Of a stretch of DNA of 57,529 bases, positions 7,623-15,314 are shown in pieces. The translations under genes were made by a program, and so were the position numbers. The stretch is taken from contig DATLTB010000006.1 in the NCBI GenBank assembly GCA_035533815.1, forward strand, positions 1 to 57,529, in the 5' to 3' direction. Within the stretch, counting starts at the first letter, position 1. The number at the start of each line of letters is the position of its first letter. Under the pieces are notes generated by a model. The model did no database searches and was not told the origin of the DNA. It saw only the letters and a list, made by a program, of their open reading frames with translations. The DNA comes from JANWKA01 sp035533815. Its GTDB lineage: Bacteria; Bacteroidota; Bacteroidia; Chitinophagales; Chitinophagaceae.

Positions 7623-8873
7623 GTGTGTGCTTTTTACCGAAAAGAGGTATGTATTGTGGGGGCAGGTCCGGGGGGTACTACAGCGGCCCTTTCCCTGGCC
7701 AGGCAAGGGATTGATTGCGTTTTGGCCGATAAAGCGGTTTTCCCCAGGGATAAGATCTGCGGAGATGCCCTGAGCGGAAAAGTAGTGCAGCTCCTGGGAA
7801 AGCTGGATCCGGCCATCCTGGCCGACCTTTCTTCCCGGGCTTTCCAGATCGGAAGTTCTGGAGTGATTTTCGCCGCACCTAATCTCCGATCCCTCCGGGT
7901 GCCTTTCCGGAATGAAAAACGACAGCTGGATCATCCGCCGGGCTATCTGTGCAGGCGGGTTGATTTTGACAATTTCCTCCTGGAACAGACCAGCAGGTAC
8001 CCGGGGATACAAGTTCTTCAGGGCACGGAGATCAGTTCCTATCGCCGGGAGAACGGGGAATGGATCCTGACCACTGCAGATGGTCTAACCACCATTGCCG
8101 CCAATCTCATTATCCTGGCTGATGGCGCACATTCTCATTTTGCCCGCCATCACGCCGCAATCCGTCAGGAACCGGCTCATTATGTGGCCGGATTAAGGGC
8201 TTACTACCGGAATGTCCGGGATCTGGACAAAGAAAATTTCATTGAGCTGCATTTTCTGAAGGAATTCGTACCCGGGTATTTCTGGATATTCCCTTTGTCA
8301 GGCGGAATGGCCAATGTGGGAGTCGGCATGCGCAGCGACAAGGTGAGTGCCCGTAAAATGCATCTGAAACGCACCATGCTGGAAATGATCAGCACCTGCC
8401 CCTCCCTGAAGGACCGGTTCCGGGATGCAGAGCTGGTGGGCGATATCAGGGGGTATGGGCTACCGCTGGGTTCTAAAAAAAGAAAGATCTCGGGGGAGGG
8501 ATTCATGCTTATCGGAGATGCTGGTGCCCTCATAGATCCATTTACCGGGGAAGGAATCGGGAATGCCATGGCCAGCGCCATGGCGGCTGTGGAAGTGGCC
8601 TGCAAATGTATAACTGCCCGGAAATTCGATGCCAGGGCCACAGCAGAATATGATCAACTTTTCTATCACCGCCTCTGGTCCGAACTGCAGCTGAGCTATA
8701 AAATGCAGCGGCTGGGGGACCATTTCCCCTGGCTGATCAACCTGGTAGTCAATAAGGCTTCCAAAAACAAAGCCCTCAGTGAAATGATTTCCTGCATGTT
8801 TGAAGACCTGGATATGCGGGACCGGTTGAAAAGTCCTAGTTTTTATTTCAAACTCCTGTCTGGGAGAAACTGA
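7623..8873 (+). CDS. Geranylgeranyl-reductase-family FAD-dependent oxidoreductase
   Basis: The 416-residue flavoprotein starts with GTG. It has the dinucleotide-binding VCIVGAGPGGTTAALSLA at about 9-26, the DKICGDALSG segment near 43-52, RRVDFDNFLLE near 115, and the FAD-closing motif GDAGALIDPFTGEGIGNAM near 300. This is the profile of the geranylgeranyl reductase / halogenase-like group that reduces isoprenoid or other lipid double bonds, or oxidises hydrophobic substrates. The substrate cannot be read from sequence. It lies between the MobA-like gene and moaCB on the same strand, about 100 and 160 bases from them, so co-transcription is possible. Confidence 0.8.
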   Translation: MCAFYRKEVCIVGAGPGGTTAALSLARQGIDCVLADKAVFPRDKICGDALSGKVVQLLGKLDPAILADLSSRAFQIGSSGVIFAAPNLRSLRVPFRNEKRQLDHPPGYLCRRVDFDNFLLEQTSRYPGIQVLQGTEISSYRRENGEWILTTADGLTTIAANLIILADGAHSHFARHHAAIRQEPAHYVAGLRAYYRNVRDLDKENFIELHFLKEFVPGYFWIFPLSGGMANVGVGMRSDKVSARKMHLKRTMLEMISTCPSLKDRFRDAELVGDIRGYGLPLGSKKRKISGEGFMLIGDAGALIDPFTGEGIGNAMASAMAAVEVACKCITARKFDARATAEYDQLFYHRLWSELQLSYKMQRLGDHFPWLINLVVNKASKNKALSEMISCMFEDLDMRDRLKSPSFYFKLLSGRN

Positions 8874-9032
8874 AATGAATTTGATTTCCCCTTGAATTCG
8901 GGTTTTTCCCGGCACGAAGGATCCGGTTGCTAAACAGGAAAATGGATTTTGCTTTTTGAAATATGCCTAACTTTAAACAGGTTAGTCCTGCCGGTGGATT
9001 TCACCCTTGAATGACCATGAACCTGTTTTGCC

Positions 9033-9956
9033 ATGAGAGATATCAGTTCCAAGCAGATCACCCTGAGAACAGCTGAAGCTATTGCCATGCTGCATTGTGC
9101 AGAAAGCACTTTGGCCATGATCAGGGACCAGGCTCTTCCTAAAGGAAATGCTTTCGAGATCGCAAAAGCTGCCGGTTTGCTGGGCGCTAAAAATACTTCT
9201 TCCCTGATCCCCCATTGCCATCCGGTGAGTATTGACAGTATGGATATCCGATTCGCACAACTGGACCCTGCAGAAAGCCTTTCATCCGGAATACGGATAT
9301 TGGCCACCGGTAAATCCATCGGCAGGACGGGCATTGAAATGGAAGTGCTGACTGCGGTAACGGTCAGCGCACTCACCCTGTATGACCTGCTCAAGCCCGT
9401 AGATGAACACCTGGAGATTACCGGTATCCGCCTGCTGCAGAAAACGGGTGGCAAAAGCGACAGGAATAACCTGTTCAGTCAGCCCCCGACCTGTGCCATC
9501 CTGGTTTGCTCTGATTCTGCAGCGGCTGGAAAACAGGAAGACCGGTCCGGACTGATCATCCGTCTATTGCTGAGAGAAGCCAATGCCGAGGTGAGCGATT
9601 ATCTGGTCATAGCGGATGACAAGAAAATGATCCAGTCACAGATTAAGGCCTGGGTGAAACAGGATATCCAGTTTATTTTCACCACCGGGGGGACCGGACT
9701 TGGCCCACGGGATCATACGGTAACTGCGGTAGCAGAAATCCTGGAAAGGGATGCCCCTGGTATACCCGAAGCCATGCGATCCTTCGGTCAGCAAAGGAAT
9801 CCCCTGGCCATGATGTCCGGGGGAATTGCCGGGTCGATTGGTCAAACCCTGATCATCACCTTGCCGGGAAGCCCAACCGGAGCCAGGGAATCCCTGGAAG
9901 CCATTCTTCCCGGGGTTTTTCATGCCCGCAGTATGCTGAAGGGAGGCGGTCACTAA
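9033..9956 (+). CDS. moaCB: Bifunctional MoaC-MoaB molybdenum cofactor biosynthesis protein
   Basis: Residues 1-150 are MoaC (cyclic pyranopterin monophosphate synthase accessory protein): SLIPHCHPVSID, the GRTGIEMEVLTAV helix and YDLLKPVD with the catalytic Asp/Lys pair. Residues 160-305 are MoaB/Mog (molybdopterin adenylyltransferase fold): CAILVCSDSAAAG, FTTGGTGLGPRD and LPGSPTGARE. The two steps lie on either side of MoaD/MoaE action in the pathway. This fusion is established in Bacteroidota. Its stop abuts the moeA start (TAAATG), so the two are translated as a pair. moaA, moaD and moaE are not in the window. Confidence 0.95.
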   Translation: MRDISSKQITLRTAEAIAMLHCAESTLAMIRDQALPKGNAFEIAKAAGLLGAKNTSSLIPHCHPVSIDSMDIRFAQLDPAESLSSGIRILATGKSIGRTGIEMEVLTAVTVSALTLYDLLKPVDEHLEITGIRLLQKTGGKSDRNNLFSQPPTCAILVCSDSAAAGKQEDRSGLIIRLLLREANAEVSDYLVIADDKKMIQSQIKAWVKQDIQFIFTTGGTGLGPRDHTVTAVAEILERDAPGIPEAMRSFGQQRNPLAMMSGGIAGSIGQTLIITLPGSPTGARESLEAILPGVFHARSMLKGGGH

Positions 9957-11165
9957 ATGCCGGAATCCCATCAACTGATCAGTCTGGAAGAAGCCCTTCA
10001 ATCCATCCTCCAACAGGCTCAACCTCCGGAAGAAGAAACGCTGCCGCTGGAATCCTCATTCGGAAGAGTATTGGCGGAACAAATAATTGCGGACCGGGAT
10101 TATCCCCCATTCAACCGGGCTACCATGGATGGGTATGCCTGCAGTTTCGAGGATATCCATTTGGGGCAAAATACTTTTATGCTGGCAGGTACGGTGATGG
10201 CCGGGGAGCCGGCGGGTATATTACCAGGAAAGGGAACATGTGTCTGCATCATGACCGGAGCTCCGGTCCCGGAAGGAGCTGATACCCTCATCAAACTGGA
10301 GGATACCGTGCTCGGGAAAGACCAGGTGGTTTTTTCGGGGGCAGCAGTGAAGCGGGGGCAATTTATTGCCAGACAGGGGGAAGATGCCAGGAATGGCCAG
10401 CTGCTTTTGAATGAACATTGCATCATTGATCCCTCCCTGGCTGCTTTGCTGGCTTCCCTGGGAAAAGCCAACGTAAGGGTATGCCGGCTACCTGCTGTCG
10501 CGTTGGTTTCCACAGGGAATGAAATACTGCCCATCAAGGGTAAGCCTTCCCCATACCAGATCAGGGATTGCAATTCCTGGGCATTAAAGGCATTTCTGAT
10601 GCAATACCGGATTTCAGAAGTTACCAGCATCAGGCTACCCGATGATCCGGTTAAACTGGCAGCAGCTATTGAACCCTTGCTGGAAAGAGATATCCTCATC
10701 CTGAGCGGAGGCGTATCCAAAGGTCAGGCCGATCATGTTCCCGCCACACTGAAATCCCTTGGCGTACAGGAGATCTTTCACCGGGTGAGAATAAAACCGG
10801 GTCAGCCCCTGTGGTTCGGAAAATTCCCGGGGGGATGCCTGGTCTTCGGGCTACCCGGAAACCCGGTCTCCGTGCAGGCAGCCTTTAAGGTGTTCATTGA
10901 ACCCTTCCTCCGGAAATCCCTGGGTCTCACTCCTGTCCCGGAAATCTTTCTTCCCCTGGGCAGGGGAAGAGAAAAAAGAACTTCCTTTGATGAGTTTTTT
11001 CCGGTAAGGCTCGAAAATGATCATTCGGCAACCCTGCTGTTCCCGGTGAGTTATCATAGTAGCGGGGACTTCCTTTCGACCACCTTGAGCCATGGCCTGG
11101 CCCTTCATCCGGCTGAGGAAAAAGACTTAATGGAAGGACAGCTGTTAAAATATCTTTCCTGGTAA
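9957..11165 (+). CDS. moeA: Molybdopterin molybdotransferase MoeA
   Basis: At 402 residues this is the normal length for MoeA, which inserts molybdate into adenylylated molybdopterin. Visible features are FNRATMDGYA near 50-60, MTGAPVPEGADTLIKLED near 98-115, the GNEILP strand near 185, LSGGVSKGQADHVP near 245-260, and GLPGNPVSVQ near 300. Domain order I-IV is complete. It starts on the base after the moaCB stop, the tightest coupling in the cluster. The downstream FAH-family gene is convergent. Confidence 0.95.
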   Translation: MPESHQLISLEEALQSILQQAQPPEEETLPLESSFGRVLAEQIIADRDYPPFNRATMDGYACSFEDIHLGQNTFMLAGTVMAGEPAGILPGKGTCVCIMTGAPVPEGADTLIKLEDTVLGKDQVVFSGAAVKRGQFIARQGEDARNGQLLLNEHCIIDPSLAALLASLGKANVRVCRLPAVALVSTGNEILPIKGKPSPYQIRDCNSWALKAFLMQYRISEVTSIRLPDDPVKLAAAIEPLLERDILILSGGVSKGQADHVPATLKSLGVQEIFHRVRIKPGQPLWFGKFPGGCLVFGLPGNPVSVQAAFKVFIEPFLRKSLGLTPVPEIFLPLGRGREKRTSFDEFFPVRLENDHSATLLFPVSYHSSGDFLSTTLSHGLALHPAEEKDLMEGQLLKYLSW

Positions 11166-11211
11166 TACCGGCCTATCCCCAGCCCATCGTCTGCCCTTGT
11201 TTTGCAATTCC

Positions 11212-12234
11212 TTATTTTCCTTCAGCCACTATTTTTTTCAGGGCCAGCAGGGAATATTCCGTATCGGCTGCTTTCAGGGTGTTTTCCAGGCGCCCCAGTC
11301 CTTCAATTTCCATGTCCAGCTGATCTCCGGGCTGCAGCCAGATTTCAGGCGCCTCCGGGTCATTGCCCTTCTTGGTCCCGTTCAGTTCCAGCAGGCAACC
11401 AGTACCCACCGTGCCGCTGCCGATGATATCCCCGGGGTAGAGGTCTGCTCCATACGCACAGCGTTCAATGATCTCGGCAAAAGTCCAGTCCATATCTCCC
11501 ATATTCCCTTCGCTGACGGGCTGTCCATTCAGCCGGCAAACCATCTTCAGATTATAGCTATTCCCTGTATGGCCGGCTTTCGGAGCGACCCGGAATGACT
11601 CCAGTTCGTCTGGGGTCACCAGCATGGGTCCGGTGACCGTGCAAAAATCTTTTCCCTTGGCTGGTCCCAGGTTAAGTTTCATTTCTTCCATCTGAAGCAC
11701 CCTTGCACTCATGTCATTCATGATCATAAATCCCGCGATATACTCATCAGCAACAGATGCAGAGATGTTGCGCCCCTGCCTGCCTATCACGATGGAGACT
11801 TCCAGTTCGAAATCCAGCTGCTGAAAATGATCCGGCATACACTCGATATCCCCGGGACCCTGGATGCTGTGGTGGTTCGTGAAATAAAATACCGGAAACT
11901 GATCGTATTCCGGGATCATCCCCAACTTCCGGTTCCTGCGTGCGGCGGCTACATGCTGCCGGAATGCATAGGCGTCCCTGCAGGAGGCAGCCCTGGGAAC
12001 CGGAGCCAGGATTTGCACCTTTTCGGGGGAAATGCCTTTGAACAGGGGTAAGAGGGTGGTACGGATGGCTTCTTCCGCTTCTCGGACCGCTTCCAGCGCT
12101 TCATCCCAGACATTCAGGAATAGTTCCATATTTCCAGGCAGTTCCGGGTGGATGGCATCGGTATCATATAACAACCCATCCACCAGGATGGCCAGTTGGT
12201 CTTGTCCGTCTTTGAGATAAGAAAGAAATTTCAT
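11212..12234 (-). CDS. Fumarylacetoacetate hydrolase family protein
   Basis: The 340 residues from MKFLSYLKDG (start 12234; an in-frame Met lies 12 codons upstream, next to the promoter box) form an FAH-fold enzyme. The metal-site region QQLDFELEVSIVIG lies near 165-180, followed by FMIMNDMSAR, GPAKGKDF and GSGTVGTGC. The AYAFRQHV segment near 105 matches the substrate-side loop of fumarylacetoacetase-like members. The family hydrolyses C-C bonds of 2,4-diketo acids, often the last step of aromatic amino-acid or ring degradation. Without neighbouring pathway genes the substrate is unknown. Confidence 0.85.
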   Translation of the reverse strand: MKFLSYLKDGQDQLAILVDGLLYDTDAIHPELPGNMELFLNVWDEALEAVREAEEAIRTTLLPLFKGISPEKVQILAPVPRAASCRDAYAFRQHVAAARRNRKLGMIPEYDQFPVFYFTNHHSIQGPGDIECMPDHFQQLDFELEVSIVIGRQGRNISASVADEYIAGFMIMNDMSARVLQMEEMKLNLGPAKGKDFCTVTGPMLVTPDELESFRVAPKAGHTGNSYNLKMVCRLNGQPVSEGNMGDMDWTFAEIIERCAYGADLYPGDIIGSGTVGTGCLLELNGTKKGNDPEAPEIWLQPGDQLDMEIEGLGRLENTLKAADTEYSLLALKKIVAEGK

Positions 12235-12257
12235 ACTGTGCAAGGTATTGGGGACCG

Positions 12258-12265
12258 CAAAACTA
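12258..12265 (-). promoter_or_regulatory. -7 box of the FAH-family gene
   Basis: TAGTTTTG on the minus strand fits TAnnTTTG. It lies 23 bases before the chosen start at 12234 and supports that start over the Met at 12270, which would be upstream of transcription. No clear -33 TTG is seen. Confidence 0.35.
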
Positions 12266-12380
12266 ACCATTCCCCGGTTATTTCGCTTTATCTACATTAT
12301 TTTGATTTTCAGTATATTATGAAGTAATTCCTTTTCAAATATTACCGCTATTCCCTATTTTTACACTATTTGATCGCTAC

Positions 12381-12407
12381 TTGCTGGCGATTTTTTCGTT
12401 ATTTTTG
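12381..12407 (+). promoter_or_regulatory. Promoter of the hydroxylase gene
   Basis: TATTTTTG (12400-12407) fits the -7 consensus. A TTG at 12381-12383 is 16 bases upstream, shorter than the usual 19-20, so only the -7 box is persuasive. The start codon follows 17 bases later. Confidence 0.35.
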
Positions 12408-12424
12408 TTTAAACTGATTTAGTA

Positions 12425-13045
12425 ATGAAGTTTGAGAAGATCAAAAACAAGGGGCAGGCCAGGTTGTTTGAAAGCCAGTACCTGGAAATGATGACCAAAA
12501 CCCATCCTTTGGTCATCTGGGGAATGTATCTGCCGGTGATCGTCCTGCTGCTTTATTATAGCGCCCATACCCTATTGTTCAGCGCTTCCCGGATCATATT
12601 GACTTTTACGGGAGCTATTGTATTTTGGTCCCTTTTTGAATACATCATGCACCGTTATGTGTTCCATTTGATCAGTGACAATGACCGCATCAAACGCTTC
12701 ATTTATGTCCTGCATGGTAACCACCATGAATTTCCTCGCGATAAGGAAAGGTTGTTCATGCCTCCGGTTCCCAGCCTGATCCTGGCCACCGTATTGTTTT
12801 CCCTGTTCTATCTCCTGCTTGGCAGGACCGCTTTCGTCTTCTTCCCCGGTTTCCTGCTGGGATACCTGATATATGGCAGCATGCATTTTGCCATTCATGC
12901 CTGGAATCCGCGGTTCAGGTTCCTGAAACCGCTTTGGAGAAACCACCACCTGCACCATTACAAAAGTGATGACAAGGGGTTTGGGGTGAGTTCTTCCTTT
13001 TGGGACCGGGTGTTTGGCACTTTTTTCGATATCCACGAAAAATAA
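12425..13045 (+). CDS. Fatty acid hydroxylase / sterol desaturase superfamily membrane enzyme
   Basis: This 206-residue membrane protein has about four hydrophobic helices (near 28-48, 55-75, 115-130, 135-150) and the complete set of di-iron histidine boxes: HRYVFH near 75, HGNHH near 96, HFAIH near 157 and HHLHH near 177. The length and box spacing fit the fatty acid 2-hydroxylase branch. In Bacteroidota such enzymes are good candidates for hydroxylating the acyl chain of sphingolipids or the iso-fatty acids of other lipids; this assignment is inference. It is expressed alone from its own promoter, between convergent or divergent neighbours. Confidence 0.85.
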   Translation: MKFEKIKNKGQARLFESQYLEMMTKTHPLVIWGMYLPVIVLLLYYSAHTLLFSASRIILTFTGAIVFWSLFEYIMHRYVFHLISDNDRIKRFIYVLHGNHHEFPRDKERLFMPPVPSLILATVLFSLFYLLLGRTAFVFFPGFLLGYLIYGSMHFAIHAWNPRFRFLKPLWRNHHLHHYKSDDKGFGVSSSFWDRVFGTFFDIHEK

Positions 13046-13375
13046 TCAATCCTTCCACCAGTCACCCGCTGATCCGGAAGCAGTCCGGTTATTTTGGCGG
13101 GAGATCGCTTTTTCAATTTGCCGTTGAATGATCAGGTCCGCTATGCCTTCCGGGGATTCTCCGGATTTCCCGATTAACGTTGCCAGGTCCTGTTCCGGGA
13201 TATCCAGGCGATACAGGATATTGACCAGCTTTCGAGGATCTGTTTTGATCAGTCCGGCAATCCGGTCCGCCAGCTCCCAGCGCAGATCCAATCCCGCCGG
13301 AGGAAGGGATATCCCCAGTTCCTCAGCCAGGGCATTCAGGTATGGATTCAGGTCGGTGTTCAGATTTCCGGACAT
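13046..13375 (-). CDS. Small conserved protein of unknown function
   Basis: I start it at the Met at 13375, giving 109 residues (MSGNLNTDLNPYLNALAEEL...), because an upstream Met at 13441 would overlap the preceding gene by more than 50 bases and add an uncharacteristic Arg/Ser-rich tail. The protein is soluble, helical and acidic, with a repeated theme of short helices (KTDPRKLVNILYRLDIPEQD). It ends in a polar Gly/Ser/Trp tail. No domain is recognised. It is last in a three-gene minus-strand set with a DUF6263-like exported protein and the TIGR02757 protein, probably one transcript. Confidence 0.65.
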   Translation of the reverse strand: MSGNLNTDLNPYLNALAEELGISLPPAGLDLRWELADRIAGLIKTDPRKLVNILYRLDIPEQDLATLIGKSGESPEGIADLIIQRQIEKAISRQNNRTASGSAGDWWKD

Positions 13376-13388
13376 GCTGCCGGGGATT

Positions 13389-14345
13389 TTACAGGTGAAG
13401 TATCTTGATCTCATTGTCACTGACGATCCGGACCGGGACATTCAGTGCAGATTTAAGCCGGAGCTTTCTATTGGCGTTATACCGGTAGGTTCCCTGGTAT
13501 TCTGTATGCTGCTCTACTATGGAAGGCCAGCCTGTGGAGGGATTTATGGCATAATGTCCCTGGACCGTACCACTCATGTTAATCTTCCCTGAATACCCAT
13601 TACCCAGGGGAATGACCTGGTTCGGATCAGCGGTGGAAAATACCGCATTCAGGCTGAGCTGTACAGAAAATTTATCACCATAGGTAAGCATCCAGGTATT
13701 GGTCATGGTGCCGGCCGGGGGACCAGGGACCTGTATGACCTTCTGCCATTTGTCCCCGGTATTCAGATCCCTTCCCGGGTATTCTGGCAATGATTGCTCC
13801 AGACTGGTCCTGACGGCAGCGGGACTGATCTGGCTTTCCAGCAGCCCTTTAAGGGCAATCTGATCTGCATTATTGGTGTCACTGACCCCCTGCATCAAGG
13901 TTCGGGTGATCTGCTGCAGTCCCGAAACGCTGTCTACCCGGCCATCTGCTTCCATGGTGATGGAAAAGGGTTTACCGATGATTTTTTTGAACAGGGCATT
14001 GATCTGATCATTTTCCTTAACCGCCGTGTTGATGGTCATCTGCTGGTTATTGCTGGAAGCATTAAGGAATAATTTCAGGAACCGGACAGTCAGGCGGGCT
14101 TTGCCGTTGCTTACCTCCTTCACCCTGAAGTCCACCGAGGAAATAGTCTGTTGGGTGACCCGGGTAGGAATGCCCTGGAAAGTCTGGTAATTGTCCAGCT
14201 TGCTGTCCTGATCCATCTGGTAATGATCTCCGGTATGAAAGGTATAACTCAGATGAATGGCATCCTGTGCCCCCAGGTTACCGCAGCATAGTGCCAGGCA
14301 ACCTGCCAGCACACCTCTCAGCAGGGAAAATCCGGGTTCATCCAT
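13389..14345 (-). CDS. Exported DUF6263-like protein
   Basis: The 318-residue protein begins with a signal peptide (LLRGVLAGCLALCCGNLGAQ). It continues as a beta-rich domain with the YTFHTGDHYQMDQDS strand near 35, a conserved SITMEADGRVDSVSGL segment near 130, and a repeated barrel-like second half including LNTGDKWQ and GTYRYNANRKLRLKS. This matches the Bacteroidota DUF6263 type, whose function is unknown; it is probably periplasmic or on the outer membrane. Its start overlaps the end of the TIGR02757 gene by 8 bases, so translation is coupled. Confidence 0.75.
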   Translation of the reverse strand: MDEPGFSLLRGVLAGCLALCCGNLGAQDAIHLSYTFHTGDHYQMDQDSKLDNYQTFQGIPTRVTQQTISSVDFRVKEVSNGKARLTVRFLKLFLNASSNNQQMTINTAVKENDQINALFKKIIGKPFSITMEADGRVDSVSGLQQITRTLMQGVSDTNNADQIALKGLLESQISPAAVRTSLEQSLPEYPGRDLNTGDKWQKVIQVPGPPAGTMTNTWMLTYGDKFSVQLSLNAVFSTADPNQVIPLGNGYSGKINMSGTVQGHYAINPSTGWPSIVEQHTEYQGTYRYNANRKLRLKSALNVPVRIVSDNEIKILHL

Positions 14346-15111
14346 ATTTTTCTACCGCCCCCAGCCCGAACAGGGCAAAATCATATTTTACAGGATCAGC
14401 AGGATCAAATTTACGTAAATTATCCGTGAGGGTCAGGGCAGTAGCCCAGTTCACGATATCCGTTTGGATTAGTCCGAGCTTCCTGGCCACCCGGACCACA
14501 TGCACATCCATTGGACAGATGAGCTGTGAAGGAGAAATGGACTGCCAAACACCGAAATCCACCCCGTTTTGATCTTTACGGACCAACCAGCGCAACATCA
14601 TATTCAGGCGCTTGCAGGAAGAATTCTTCTCCGGTGAGGATATATGCTTTTCGGTCCTTGCCGGAAATTCACCGGCGAAGCACATCCTCCTAAACCCGTT
14701 CAATGCCTTTTCCACCGTCGGTTCATTTTCGCCGAGGTGCCCGCTGAACGCTGTTTCCAGGGATTCAAAATGCTGGTAATAAACATGCAGGAATTCTATG
14801 AAAAAGAGCAGGTCGGTGGCATTGAACGTGCGGTGACGGAATTGAAGGAGCCTTTGAAGGTCTCCTTCCCGGTGATGGAGGATAAAATCATATGGGGTAT
14901 TATCCATCAGGTCCATCGCCTGGCCCGCACTGCGGATGATGGTGCTGCGGTTTCCCCAGGAAAGAATGGCTGAAAAAAAAGCCGCAATTTCAATGTCCTG
15001 CAACCGGGTATACCGGTGGGGAATACTGATGGGATCATTGTCAATGAATGCAGGTTGATTGTACAATACCACCTTGCTGTCCAGGAGTATCCGGAGAGAT
15101 TGGTTTTCCAT
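14338..15111 (-). CDS. TIGR02757 (DUF2400) family protein
   Basis: The 257 residues match the TIGR02757 family, which is related in fold to HhH-GPD DNA glycosylases. Typical features are the opening helices with FFSAILSWGNRSTIIRSA near 45-62, RRMCFAGEFP near 140, the MMLRWLVRKDQNGVDFGVW element near 175-195 and LICPMDVHVVRVARKLGL near 200-217. The family has no established reaction. A DNA-repair link is suggested only by fold. It is first in a three-gene operon with the DUF6263-like gene and the small conserved protein. Confidence 0.85.
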   Translation of the reverse strand: MENQSLRILLDSKVVLYNQPAFIDNDPISIPHRYTRLQDIEIAAFFSAILSWGNRSTIIRSAGQAMDLMDNTPYDFILHHREGDLQRLLQFRHRTFNATDLLFFIEFLHVYYQHFESLETAFSGHLGENEPTVEKALNGFRRMCFAGEFPARTEKHISSPEKNSSCKRLNMMLRWLVRKDQNGVDFGVWQSISPSQLICPMDVHVVRVARKLGLIQTDIVNWATALTLTDNLRKFDPADPVKYDFALFGLGAVEKYG

Positions 15112-15314
15112 GGGAAATGTGCCCTTAATTCAGGGAAATGGGCTTTAAAATAAGTAAAAAATCCCTTAGCGGATTTCAAAAGTAAATAATCATTCTGGCC
15201 AACCGGGTAAAATTATTTTCTTAACCCGGCCTGCCTGGGCAATGCAGTGATCATTTCCAATGATTACATTTAATATTAAAACCTGATTATCCTGTTGGAT
15301 TTACCTGTAAAACA

